From NCBI GenBank assembly GCA_001871575.1, contig MNXV01000007.1, positions 1 to 35,966 on the forward strand: 35,966 bases of DNA. The letters are read 5' to 3'. Positions within the stretch are counted from its first letter, which is position 1. Every line of letters begins with the position of its first letter. A model generated the notes under the pieces. That model was not told the origin of the DNA. It made no database searches and worked only from the letters and a program-made list of their open reading frames with translations. The DNA comes from Caldisericum sp. CG2_30_36_11. GTDB taxonomy: Bacteria; Caldisericota; Caldisericia; Caldisericales; Caldisericaceae. Below are positions 16,568 to 24,697 of this stretch, one piece after another. The position numbers and the translations under genes were made by a program.

Positions 16568-16774
16568 ATGGCTGAATCGAAATATCCACAAGTAGACTGC
16601 GAGATTAGACGTTGGGGTACAAGTCCCGAGTCTCTCATTCAGGTGCTTCACGGAAGCCAGGAACGTATTGGCTATTTACCGAAAGAGGCATTGCAATATA
16701 TCGCAGAAAATTTGAACGTTCCTCTTTCTAAGGTTTATGGAGTTGTCACTTTTTACAACTATTCTATGGCTTGA
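16568..16774 (+). CDS. Stand-alone NuoE-like N-terminal helical domain
   Basis: This 68-residue protein matches only the N-terminal helical part of NuoE/HydC-type subunits: a helix with LIQVLHGSQERIGYLPKEAL, then LNVPLSKVYGVVTFYNY, and it stops where the thioredoxin-like [2Fe-2S] domain should begin. It has no cysteine ligands. A strong AAGGAGGT (16557-16564) and the module promoter precede it, and the next gene, which repeats this domain and continues into the full NuoE, has its own AAGGAGGT, so it appears to be an intact separate gene. In-frame TGA and TAA separate the two. It may be a structural subunit of the complex or a degenerate duplicate. Confidence 0.72.
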   Translation: MAESKYPQVDCEIRRWGTSPESLIQVLHGSQERIGYLPKEALQYIAENLNVPLSKVYGVVTFYNYSMA

Positions 16775-16798
16775 ATATATTATACAAGGAGGTAAAAA

Positions 16799-18637
16799 AT
16801 GAAAGGAAAGTCACTAACAGACGCTTTGCATGACATTCAGAGTGGAAACAAAGAAAACTATATTCCGGAAAAAGATACGTTAACTATTTCCGAAAAGAGC
16901 AAGGTTTCACTATCAAAGGTTTACGGATTTGCAACTTTTTATTCAATGTTTTCAGTAAAGCCTCGAGGTAAACATATTATAAGGGTATGCAAAAGCCTTT
17001 CCTGTCATATGGGAAAGGCAGAAGAGGTAATTGAAAAACTCGAAGAAGTACTTGGCGTTGAAATTGGAGAAACAACAGAGGATGGTGAATTTACCCTTGA
17101 AGAAAGTAGCTGTCTTGGAATGTGCTCTGTCTCCCCTGCAATGATGATTGATAAAATTCCATTTGGCAACCTCACTGTGGATCAGATCCCAGAAATTATA
17201 AAGAAAGTGAAGAGTGAAGGAAGTCAAGAGAAGATTTACACAGAGCAGATCCTTCCGGCCCAAGGGAGAGTAGTATTGAAGAGTGTTGGAGTAATTAATC
17301 CTGAAAGTATTGATGAATACATTGCTTCTCGTGGATATCTTGCTCTTAAAAAGGCAATTGAAAATGGACCTCAATGGGTTATTAACGAATTGAAAAAATC
17401 AGAGCTCAGGGGAAGAGGGGGGGCAGGATTTCCGACAGGTAGAAAGTGGGAATTCACTGCTAAGGCTCCAGGACCTCAAAAATATTTGATTTGCAATGCC
17501 GATGAAGGTGAGCCTGGCACATTCAAAGATAGGGTAATAATGGAAGGGGACCCTCACTCTATTATTGAAGGAATGATTATTGCAGCGTTTGCAACGGGTT
17601 GCAATAACGGTTACATCTATATAAGAGGCGAATATGACCTATCCATAAGAAGAATTGAAAAGGCAATTGGGGATGCAAGAAGCCACGGTTTCCTTGGTAG
17701 AAATATTCTTGGAAGTGGTTTTCCATTTGATATTGAGATTCATAAGGGAGCGGGTTCCTATGTCGTTGGAGAAGAAACAACTCTTATGGAATCAATTGAA
17801 GGGCATAGAGGAGAGCCAAGGAAAAAGCCACCATATCCTCCAACCTTTGGGTTATTGGGCAAGCCTACAGTTATCAATAATGTTGAAACACTTGCTAATG
17901 TACCGCCAATCATCACGAACGGGGCAGATTGGTATAGGACAATTGGAGTCCCGGAGTCTTATGGAACAAAACTTTTCAGCTTATCGGGTGATGTGAACTG
18001 GAAGGGTGTCATTGAGGCTCCTTTCGGTACACGACTTTCGTATATTGTAAACGAGCTTGGTGGTGGGGTAAGGAATGGCAAAAAACTTAGAGGTGTTATC
18101 TTTGGAGGGGTATCTGGGACTCTTCTCACTCCTGACCAATTTGATATCCCTGTTGATTTTAATTCACTCGTAACTATAGAGGCTGGCCCTGGCTCAGGTT
18201 CAATAATTGTTATGGATGAGACAAGGTCTATAGTTAATATTGCTAAAAATATTGCTTATTTCTTCAAGTATGAAAGTTGTGGAAAGTGTACACCTTGCAG
18301 AATTGGCACCGAGCAACTTATGAATATAATTGATAGGATTTTAGAAGGCTCTGGTAAAGAAAGTGACCTTGAAGTTATTGAAAGATTAGGGCAGGATATG
18401 AGGTTAACATCTTTTTGTCCTCTCGGACAAACTGCCCCAAATATTATTGTTCAATCAATCCAAAAGTTCAGGAGCAAGTGGCTTGAACACATGAAATATA
18501 ACTCTCCCCAAAAACTGGACAGGGGAATAAGGTGCATGTTAGGTTGCCAGAAACAAGGAGGAGGAAAGAGATGGCAAGCAACATGCGGAAGAATCACGAT
18601 ACAGCTTTTAAGGCCAGGGTGGCCCTGGAGGCCCTGA
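16799..18637 (+). CDS. NuoE-NuoF fusion, diaphorase subunit of formate dehydrogenase (3' end altered by IS)
   Basis: A soluble flavin/iron-sulfur module that exchanges electrons between NAD(H) and the catalytic subunit. Residues 1-145 are NuoE-like, with [2Fe-2S] ligands C64/C69 and C105/C109. From about residue 160 the chain is NuoF-like: RGRGGAGFPTG (205-215, NADH/FMN), NADEGEPG (233-240), the SLBB region, and [4Fe-4S] ligands C494/C497/C500 and C540. NuoE and NuoF are usually separate, so this is a fusion. Native coding runs to about base 18502 (residue 568); the last 44 or so codons are read from the inserted IS3-family element. All cofactor ligands lie upstream of the insertion, so activity may be kept. 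The start has AAGGAGGT at 16786-16793. Confidence 0.9.
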   Translation: MKGKSLTDALHDIQSGNKENYIPEKDTLTISEKSKVSLSKVYGFATFYSMFSVKPRGKHIIRVCKSLSCHMGKAEEVIEKLEEVLGVEIGETTEDGEFTLEESSCLGMCSVSPAMMIDKIPFGNLTVDQIPEIIKKVKSEGSQEKIYTEQILPAQGRVVLKSVGVINPESIDEYIASRGYLALKKAIENGPQWVINELKKSELRGRGGAGFPTGRKWEFTAKAPGPQKYLICNADEGEPGTFKDRVIMEGDPHSIIEGMIIAAFATGCNNGYIYIRGEYDLSIRRIEKAIGDARSHGFLGRNILGSGFPFDIEIHKGAGSYVVGEETTLMESIEGHRGEPRKKPPYPPTFGLLGKPTVINNVETLANVPPIITNGADWYRTIGVPESYGTKLFSLSGDVNWKGVIEAPFGTRLSYIVNELGGGVRNGKKLRGVIFGGVSGTLLTPDQFDIPVDFNSLVTIEAGPGSGSIIVMDETRSIVNIAKNIAYFFKYESCGKCTPCRIGTEQLMNIIDRILEGSGKESDLEVIERLGQDMRLTSFCPLGQTAPNIIVQSIQKFRSKWLEHMKYNSPQKLDRGIRCMLGCQKQGGGKRWQATCGRITIQLLRPGWPWRP

Positions 18638-18882
18638 AGGAGGAGAAGACTATGGCCCAGATCTCCAGCGAGTATGGGGCGCATCCGAATCAAATCCGTC
18701 AATGGAGACAGAAACTTCTTGATGAACTGCCCGGTGTGTTTTCCGATCGTCGGCAAAAAAAGGATAAAGAAACCGAAGAAGCGACGTCTGAGCTTTACCG
18801 TCAAATTGGTCAGCTCAAGGTGGAGCTGGACTGGCTTAAAAAAAAATCCCAGCAGCTTCTGTTGAGGAGAAGCGGGCGATGA
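18571..18882 (+). CDS. IS3-family OrfA (transposase helix-turn-helix subunit)
   Basis: A 103-residue DNA-binding part of the transposase. It starts at ATG 18571 after AAGGAGGAGG (18555-18564). KNHDTAFKARVALEALK, AQISSEYGAHPNQIRQWRQ forms the helix-turn-helix, and a C-terminal coiled coil (YRQIGQLKVELDWLKKK) is the leucine-zipper segment. Nine A residues at 18838-18846 offer an A-AAA-AAA slippery site for the -1 frameshift that joins OrfA to OrfB in this family. Confidence 0.88.
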   Translation: MASNMRKNHDTAFKARVALEALKEEKTMAQISSEYGAHPNQIRQWRQKLLDELPGVFSDRRQKKDKETEEATSELYRQIGQLKVELDWLKKKSQQLLLRRSGR

Positions 18883-19716
18883 TCGAGCCAGGACATAAAA
18901 AGATAACCATAGGACGTCAATGTGATTTGATAGGGATTCCCAGGGCTTCATATTATTATGAATCGAATCGTGATGACAGCTACAACGATCTTATTATGAA
19001 ACTTATCGACGAGCAGTTTACGAAGACGCCCTTTTACGGAGTTCCCAGGAAACGGCATCTTTGCGGATCAAGGGTCATGAAGTAAATCATAAGCGAATCC
19101 GCAGGCTGATGCGCAAGATGGGACTGGAGGCGATTTATCCAAAGAAGAAGTTGAGCAAGGCCCATCAGGAACATAAGAAGTATCCGTATCTGCTGAGGGA
19201 TGTGGTTATTGATCATCCTGATCAGGCCTGGTGCGTTGATATAACCTACATTCGTATGCGCAGCATGGTTTTGTCTATCTTGTTGCGATCATGGATTGGC
19301 ACAGCCGCTATGTCCTGGCTTGGGATATCTCCACCACCATGGATGTAGCCTTTTGCACCAGGACGCTGGAGAAGGCACTGAAGATTTCTAAGCCGGAGAT
19401 ATTCAACTCCGATCAGGGATCTCAGTTTACCAGCGACGATTTCACGGGAATTCTTAAAAGAGAAGGCATCAGCATCAGTATGGATGGCCGGGGCCGGGTG
19501 TCTGACAACATCTTCGTGGAGCGCCTCTGGAGAACAGTCAAATATGAAGAGGTTTACCTTCACCAGTACATGACTGTCTCCGAAGCTCGTAGAAGTCTCA
19601 ATAAATACTTTCTTTTCTACAACATGGAGAGGATTCATGAATCCCTGGGTTATAAAACCCCTTATGAAATCTATTTCAAAGAACCTTTAAACCAGCAAAC
19701 AAAACAGGCGGCTTGA
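18840..19716 (+). pseudogene. IS3-family OrfB transposase (DDE integrase), frameshifted
   Basis: After the A9 run the -1 frame reads KKIPAASVEEKRAMIEPGHK and continues to PFYGVP. Near 19048 the frame is lost (apparent 1-base deletion) and resumes as RIKGHEVNHKRIRRLMRKMG, through DQAWCVDITYIRM. Near 19259 it shifts again and resumes with QHGFVYLVAIMDWHSRYV to the stop at 19716. The three catalytic acids are all present (Asp in VDITYI, Asp in NSDQGSQF, Glu in FVERLWRTVKYEE). Two frameshifts make a functional transposase unlikely unless they are sequencing errors. Confidence 0.85.
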
Positions 19717-19747
19717 CTATGCACCAAATACAACCCAATTTTTTGTC

Positions 19748-19777
19748 TTGACAATGGGGAGACCTTTAAAAGATAAG
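19748..19777 (+). promoter_or_regulatory. Possible hybrid promoter: IS-borne -35 facing fdhA
   Basis: A perfect TTGACA (19748-19753) lies in the right end of the IS. Host sequence 18 bases further on gives GATAAG (19772-19777), a four-of-six -10. Transcription would start near 19784, just before the fdhA ribosome-binding site. IS3-family ends are known to build such junction promoters. The -10 is weak, so use is uncertain. Confidence 0.45.
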
Positions 19778-19799
19778 AAACTTGAAGGAGGAGGTAGCT

Positions 19800-22520
19800 A
19801 TGAGCGATAAACTTATAAATGTGAAAATTGATGGCAAAGACTATCAGTTCCCTTCAGGCATTAAAATCCTAGATGCTTGCAAGCGAGTTGGTATTGAAAT
19901 TCCAACGCTCTGTTACCTTGAGGGAGTTTCCGAGGAAGGCTCCTGCGGAATGTGTGTTGTTGAGGTAAAAGGCTCGAAAACCTTACAGAGAACCTGTATT
20001 ACAGAAATTGCTGAAGGTATGGAGATTACAACGAACTCGCCTATTGTTTATGATGCACGTAAGATGAATCTTGAGCTTGCACTTGCTCATCATCCGCTTG
20101 ATTGTATGACCTGTGATGCAGATGGTGATTGTGAGTTGCAAGATCTTGCGTATCAATTCGGAATCAAGAAGAGTGAGTTCCTTGATGAGAAAGAGGCGTT
20201 TGAGTATCTAAAAGAAACTCCGTGGGATTCAAATCCTTTCATTCAGTTTGATCCGCAGAAGTGTATTCTCTGTAGAAGATGTGTTAATGCTTGTGAAAAC
20301 CAGGCGATTGTTGAAGCGATTGGAATTGCTCTGAGAGGCTATAAATCGACTGTATCAACCCCCTTTAATTTGCCTCTTGAAGAGACTGATTGCCAGTTCT
20401 GCGCTGCTTGTGTTCAGGCTTGTCCTGTTGGAGCACTTGTTGAGAAACCAAGAGTGGGGAAAGGGAAAATCTTCCAGCTTGAGGAAACTGATACCGTTTG
20501 TGCATACTGTGGAACTGGTTGTGAGGTTACCCTTTACAGGGATAAGAAGAATGACCTTGTAATGACAAGAGGGATTGAAGATTCGATTGTTAATAAGGGA
20601 AGCCTTTGTGTAAAGGGACGTTATGGTTATGAATATGTAAATAGTAAAGACAGGCTTACGAAACCTCTTATCAAGGAAAACGGTAAATTTAGGGAAACTA
20701 CTTGGGAGGAAGCTCTCGAATACACTGTAAAGAGACTCAAGGAGATAAAAGAGAAATATGGGCCAGATGCAATTGGAGTGCTTGGTTCCTCAAGATGCAC
20801 AAACGAGGATAATTATATCGTTCAAAAGTTTGCCCGCGCTGTTATTGGAACAAACAATGTTGATAACTGCGCACGATTGTGCCATGCCTCAACAATTGCA
20901 GGTCTTGGGAAGGCGCTTGGTGCGGCAGCTGCAACTAATCCAATTGAGGATATAAAGAATGCCGATGTAATGTTTGTAATTGGTTCTAATATGACTGAGA
21001 CGCATCCTGTAATTTCGCAGTTTGTTAAGGAAAATCAGAAGAAAAGGGGTGCAAAACTTATTGTTTGTGACCCAAGGAAAACTGATCTTGCAAAAGTTTC
21101 TGATATTTATATTCAGCACTATCCTGGCACAGATGTCGCACTTCTCAATGGTATTATGAAAATAATAATTGATAAAGGCCTTGTTAATAAAGAGTTCGTA
21201 GAGGCTCATACGGAAGGATACGAGGATTTTGTGAAGGTAATTTCAAAATACAACCTTAATACAGTCTCAAAAATAACAGGAGTGGATAGAGTACTCATTG
21301 AGAAAACTGCCGAGTGGTATGCCAAAGCTCCCAATGCAACAATATTCTATACAATGGGCATTACGCAGCATTCGGTTGGAACAGATAATGTGCTTAGTAT
21401 TGCAAACCTTGCTCTTGTAACAGGACACATCGGAAGTGAGGGAAATGGTATCGATCCTTTGAGAGGTCAGGCAAATGTTCAGGGAGCCTGTGATATGGGA
21501 GCTCTTCCTGATGTATATACAGGTTATCAGAAAGTGATTGATCCTGTTGCAAGGGAGAAATTCGAGAAGGCATGGAGAGTAAAGCTTCCCGAGAAACCAG
21601 GCCTTGCTGTCTCCGAGTTTGGTGACGCTGCACTCTCCGGTGAACTAAAGGCGATTTTTGCAATGGGTGAAAACCCGCTTATGACAGAGCCTGATATTAA
21701 CCATGTAAGAGAAGGTTTTGAGAAACTTGAATTCTTAGCTGTTCAGGAGATATTCCTTTCTGAAACTGCAGAACTTGCAGATGTTGTTTTCCCGGCAGCT
21801 GCGGCATATGAGAAGGAAGGAACATTCACAAATACTGAAAGAAGAGTTCAACTTCTTAGACCTGCCCGAGAAAAACCCGTTGGGACAAAATTTGACTGGG
21901 AGATTATTTCTCACGTTGCAACGAAATTGGGTTATCATATGAAATATAAGAATGCTGCAGAAATTATGGATGAGATAGCAACCCTTACACCATCTTATGC
22001 AGGTATTCATCACTATCGTCTTGAAAAAGGTGGGATCCAGTGGCCCTGTCCTAAGGATGATCATGCAGGGACAAAAATTCTCCACTATGATGGAACCTTC
22101 AAAAGACCAAATGGAAAGGCACTTATCAGCCCTGTTGAGTACATCGAGGCAAAGGAGCTTCCGGATAAGGAATATCCTATAATACTTACTACTGGAAGAA
22201 TCCTTTTCCACTATCACTCAGGAAATGAAACAAGAAGAGTTAAAGTACTTGATGCATTTGTTCCAAGAAACTATGTTGAGATAAACAAGGAAGATGCAGA
22301 GAAGCTCAATATAAATCATAAAGATATGGTGAGGGTTTCGACAAGGAGAGGAAGCATTGAACTTGAGGCACGAATTTCTGAAAAGCCAAAGAAAGGAGTA
22401 GTGTTTATTAGCTTTCATTTCCGTGAGGCAAGTGCAAATGTTCTAACAAATGCAGCCCTTGACCCTATTGCAAAGATTCCTGAATATAAAGTTGCAGCAT
22501 GTAAAATTGAAAAAATTTAA
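19800..22520 (+). CDS. fdhA: NAD-linked formate dehydrogenase catalytic subunit, cysteine type
   Basis: Cytoplasmic molybdenum/tungsten bis-MGD enzyme that oxidises formate or reduces CO2. The 906-residue protein has the long NuoG-like N-terminus: [2Fe-2S] C38/C49/C52/C66, the His-type cluster region (H98, C102, C105, C111), and ferredoxin clusters C155-C165 and C198-C208. The catalytic part then begins with C234/C237/C241. The active-site segment NVDNCARLCHASTIAGL has Cys361 (TGC) followed by His, so it is the cysteine, not selenocysteine, form. The start is ATG 19800 with AAGGAGGAGG just upstream; an earlier in-frame TTG at 19782 would cover that site and is rejected. Neighbours (NuoEF, FNT channel, MobA, FdhD) favour formate dehydrogenase over other members of the family. 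Confidence 0.93.
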   Translation: MSDKLINVKIDGKDYQFPSGIKILDACKRVGIEIPTLCYLEGVSEEGSCGMCVVEVKGSKTLQRTCITEIAEGMEITTNSPIVYDARKMNLELALAHHPLDCMTCDADGDCELQDLAYQFGIKKSEFLDEKEAFEYLKETPWDSNPFIQFDPQKCILCRRCVNACENQAIVEAIGIALRGYKSTVSTPFNLPLEETDCQFCAACVQACPVGALVEKPRVGKGKIFQLEETDTVCAYCGTGCEVTLYRDKKNDLVMTRGIEDSIVNKGSLCVKGRYGYEYVNSKDRLTKPLIKENGKFRETTWEEALEYTVKRLKEIKEKYGPDAIGVLGSSRCTNEDNYIVQKFARAVIGTNNVDNCARLCHASTIAGLGKALGAAAATNPIEDIKNADVMFVIGSNMTETHPVISQFVKENQKKRGAKLIVCDPRKTDLAKVSDIYIQHYPGTDVALLNGIMKIIIDKGLVNKEFVEAHTEGYEDFVKVISKYNLNTVSKITGVDRVLIEKTAEWYAKAPNATIFYTMGITQHSVGTDNVLSIANLALVTGHIGSEGNGIDPLRGQANVQGACDMGALPDVYTGYQKVIDPVAREKFEKAWRVKLPEKPGLAVSEFGDAALSGELKAIFAMGENPLMTEPDINHVREGFEKLEFLAVQEIFLSETAELADVVFPAAAAYEKEGTFTNTERRVQLLRPAREKPVGTKFDWEIISHVATKLGYHMKYKNAAEIMDEIATLTPSYAGIHHYRLEKGGIQWPCPKDDHAGTKILHYDGTFKRPNGKALISPVEYIEAKELPDKEYPIILTTGRILFHYHSGNETRRVKVLDAFVPRNYVEINKEDAEKLNINHKDMVRVSTRRGSIELEARISEKPKKGVVFISFHFREASANVLTNAALDPIAKIPEYKVAACKIEKI

Positions 22521-22537
22521 ATAAAAGGAGGAAAGAA

Positions 22538-23380
22538 ATGAATGAACTAAACTTGTTTCCACCACCTCAAATTGCCGAGAAGATGCGAGATGTTGGTATT
22601 GGGAAGTGCAAAATTCCTATGAAGAAGTTTTTTGTTCTTGCAATTCTTGCAGGTGCTTTTATTGCATTTGGTGCACAACTTTCGATCCTTGTTGGAAGTG
22701 ATGTAACATTGGGGTTTGGCTTTACCAAGTTTATTGCAGCAAGCGTATTCACAGTTGGACTTATGCTTGTTGTTGTAGCAGGGGCTGAACTTTTTACGGG
22801 AGACAACCTTATCGTAATTTCAGCACTTGAAAAGAAAGTAAAGTGGGGGGAGCTTTTGAAAGCCTGGATCGCTGTTTATATTGGTAATTTTATCGGCTCG
22901 ATCCTTATCGCACTTTTCCTTTTCTGGGGAGGCCTCTGGGGATTAAATGGTAATGCTGTTGGTGCCTCTGCCTTAAAGATTGCAAGTTCAAAAGTTAGTC
23001 TTACATTTGTTCAAGGGCTTTTCAGGGGTATTCTCTGTAACTGGCTTGTTTGCCTTGCAGTGTGGATGGCAACTTCATCAAAAGATGTTATTGGAAAACT
23101 ATTTGCAATTTATTTTCCCATTATGGCTTTTGTCGCTTCAGGTTTTGAACACTCTGTTGCAAATATGTTCTTTATTCCATACGGCATTTTACTTAAAACA
23201 GTACCAAAGGTAGTTGAGGCAACAGGCAAAACACTTCAGGATTTTGCTGGACTGAACTGGGGAACACTTTTCACAAGGAACCTTATTTCAGTAACAATTG
23301 GGAACATCGTAGGTGGTGCATTTTTTGTAGGAACAATTTACTGGTATGTTTATTTAAAGGAAGGTTCACTTAAGAAGTGA
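22538..23380 (+). CDS. focA: Formate/nitrite transporter family channel
   Basis: A 280-residue inner-membrane protein with six hydrophobic segments, of the pentameric FNT family. FEHSVANMFFIPYGIL carries the invariant pore histidine (H205), and the GAELFTGDN segment near residue 83 is the other family signature. Its place just after fdhA indicates formate rather than nitrite or hydrosulfide as substrate, which is inference from context. AAAGGAGG precedes the ATG. Its stop overlaps mobA by 4 bases. Confidence 0.92.
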   Translation: MNELNLFPPPQIAEKMRDVGIGKCKIPMKKFFVLAILAGAFIAFGAQLSILVGSDVTLGFGFTKFIAASVFTVGLMLVVVAGAELFTGDNLIVISALEKKVKWGELLKAWIAVYIGNFIGSILIALFLFWGGLWGLNGNAVGASALKIASSKVSLTFVQGLFRGILCNWLVCLAVWMATSSKDVIGKLFAIYFPIMAFVASGFEHSVANMFFIPYGILLKTVPKVVEATGKTLQDFAGLNWGTLFTRNLISVTIGNIVGGAFFVGTIYWYVYLKEGSLKK

Positions 23381-23970
23381 GTGTGGTAATACTTGCTGGA
23401 GGAAAAGGAAGAAGGTTCGGAAGCAAAAAGCAATTTTTTACGATAGATGGGGAAAGTCTTGTTGAGAGATGTGTAAGGAGGTTTTCCCCTCTTTTCAGTG
23501 ATGTTGTTGTTGCAACAGATAATGCTTCAGAGTTAATTCCCCTAAAAGAAAAGTACAGAGTAAAAATTGTGGAAGACGAAATGAAGAATTTAGGAGCCAT
23601 AGTTGGAATATACACAGGATTAAAGAATATTGTTGAAGAAAAAGCCTTCGTTTGTGGTGTGGACATGCCATTTATTAATTTTAATTTGGTGAAGTATTTG
23701 ATGTCCAAAGATGGAAAAATTGTTGTTCCATTTGTAAGGGGATTTCCTGAAGCGCTTCACTCAGTTTACTCAAAGGATATTATACCACAAATTCAGGAGC
23801 TTCTTAACGAAGGAATCTATAAAATTAGCGAACTATTCAATTTTGTTGAAACAGTTTATATTGACGAGCGCGAGGTCAGGCAAGTTGATAAAAACCTTAC
23901 GTCTTTTTTTAACCTGAACACCAAAAAAGACCTTGAAATTTTGGAGGGAGTGATTGGAAAAAACATTTAA
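23377..23970 (+). CDS. mobA: Molybdenum cofactor guanylyltransferase (MobA-like)
   Basis: A 197-residue nucleotidyltransferase that would add GMP to molybdopterin to make the MGD cofactor used by FdhA. The LAGGKGRRFGSKK motif (residues 5-17) is the GTP-binding signature, and VCGVDMPFI carries the Mg-binding Asp. The start is GTG in a 4-base overlap with focA, with GGAAGG upstream. The distal end overlaps fdhD by 17 bases, tying the two maturation genes together. MobA-like cytidylyltransferases are an alternative, but the fdh context favours MobA. Confidence 0.87.
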   Translation: MSVVILAGGKGRRFGSKKQFFTIDGESLVERCVRRFSPLFSDVVVATDNASELIPLKEKYRVKIVEDEMKNLGAIVGIYTGLKNIVEEKAFVCGVDMPFINFNLVKYLMSKDGKIVVPFVRGFPEALHSVYSKDIIPQIQELLNEGIYKISELFNFVETVYIDEREVRQVDKNLTSFFNLNTKKDLEILEGVIGKNI

Positions 23971-24697
23971 AGTGCAAATTAAGAAAGTTTTTCCCGACCA
24001 TTTTGAAGACACAGAGGACATGGTTGTAAATGAGTCCCCCTTATTTATTTTTTTAAATAATACAAAAGTAGGAACTGTTTTTCGAATGCCCGGAGAAGAT
24101 ACCGCACTTTCCTATGGCTTTCTTTTTTCAAATTTTTTGATCAAACCCTCTGAAATAAAAACTTTTAATTTGAAAGAAAACGAAACTTATTTTACGACAG
24201 ATAGAATTTTTAAAAATATTGAGCCAATTGTAATTTATTCTTCTTGTTTTGATGAAAAAGGAAGCAATGCTATAAATCCAATTGAGTCCAGCCTTACAAT
24301 TGGGAGAGAAGAGGTCGATAAAGCAAAAGAAGCCTTTAAAGATGTAAATACTGTTTTTAGTGAAACGGGAAGCACTCACTATGCAGCCCTTTTTGAGGGT
24401 AGCCATCTTCTATACTTCTATGAAGATGTTGGAAGGCACAACGCAGTTATGAAGGTCATAGGTAAGATGATTTTAGATTCAAAGATTGGAGACGATAAGT
24501 TTCTTCTTTTATCTGGAAGAGTATCATCTGAAATTGTAAGAATCGCCGTTATATCTCGCATTCCAATGATTATTTCAAAGGGCGCGCCGACATCTCTCTC
24601 CATCGCTTTGGCTAAAGAATATAAAATTTCAATTATTGGCTTTTTAAGAGGAGAAAGGTTTAATATATACACTTTTCCAGAAAGAATTAAACTTTAA
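23954..24697 (+). CDS. fdhD: Formate dehydrogenase accessory sulfurtransferase
   Basis: Transfers sulfur from a cysteine desulfurase to the molybdenum cofactor, needed for formate dehydrogenase activity. The 247-residue protein has NESPLFIFLNN, MPGEDTALSYGFLF, FSETGSTHYAALF and EDVGRHNAVMKVIGKM, the FdhD signatures, and LSGRVSSEIV near residue 180. The usual CxxC pair is reduced to one: C98 is kept in SSCFDEKG, but the position of the second Cys is Glu101. The start is TTG with GGAGGGAG eight bases upstream. It ends in a 4-base convergent overlap with the - strand ORF at 24694. Confidence 0.9.
   Translation: MEKTFKVQIKKVFPDHFEDTEDMVVNESPLFIFLNNTKVGTVFRMPGEDTALSYGFLFSNFLIKPSEIKTFNLKENETYFTTDRIFKNIEPIVIYSSCFDEKGSNAINPIESSLTIGREEVDKAKEAFKDVNTVFSETGSTHYAALFEGSHLLYFYEDVGRHNAVMKVIGKMILDSKIGDDKFLLLSGRVSSEIVRIAVISRIPMIISKGAPTSLSIALAKEYKISIIGFLRGERFNIYTFPERIKL

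Larger units (their letters stand above)
18503..19762 (+). mobile_element. IS3-family insertion sequence, about 1.26 kb
   Basis: Imperfect terminal inverted repeats are seen: TCTCCCCA...GACA at 18503-18521 and its complement TGTC...TGGGGAGA at 19744-19762 (the first eight bases are identical; inner GACA is also shared). Inside are OrfA (helix-turn-helix and leucine zipper) and OrfB (DDE integrase) joined by an A9 slippery run, the IS3 arrangement. A clear target duplication could not be settled (left flank ends AAC, right flank begins CCT), so the exact ends may be off by a few bases. Its base composition is visibly more GC-rich than the neighbours, which suggests recent arrival from another lineage. 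OrfB has two frameshifts. Confidence 0.85.

Noticed and set aside
16772-16801. Read-through or selenocysteine at the TGA ending the 68-residue NuoE-like ORF
   Set aside because: A second in-frame TAA follows before the next ATG, which has its own strong ribosome-binding site, and no SECIS-like hairpin was seen.
17655-17996. Alternative-frame + strand ORF of 113 codons inside the NuoF region
   Set aside because: It is a shadow of the strongly conserved NuoF frame and has no motif or ribosome-binding site.
18451-18951. Long - strand ORF of 166 codons across the IS left end
   Set aside because: It lies opposite nuoF and OrfA, crosses the IS boundary, and its translation has no recognisable domain.
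19782-19799. TTG start six codons upstream of fdhA
   Set aside because: It overlaps the AAGGAGGAGG ribosome-binding site that belongs to ATG 19800, and the [2Fe-2S] domain begins normally from that ATG.
21735-22217. - strand ORF of 160 codons inside fdhA
   Set aside because: It is a shadow of fdhA, which shows clear conserved motifs throughout on the + strand.
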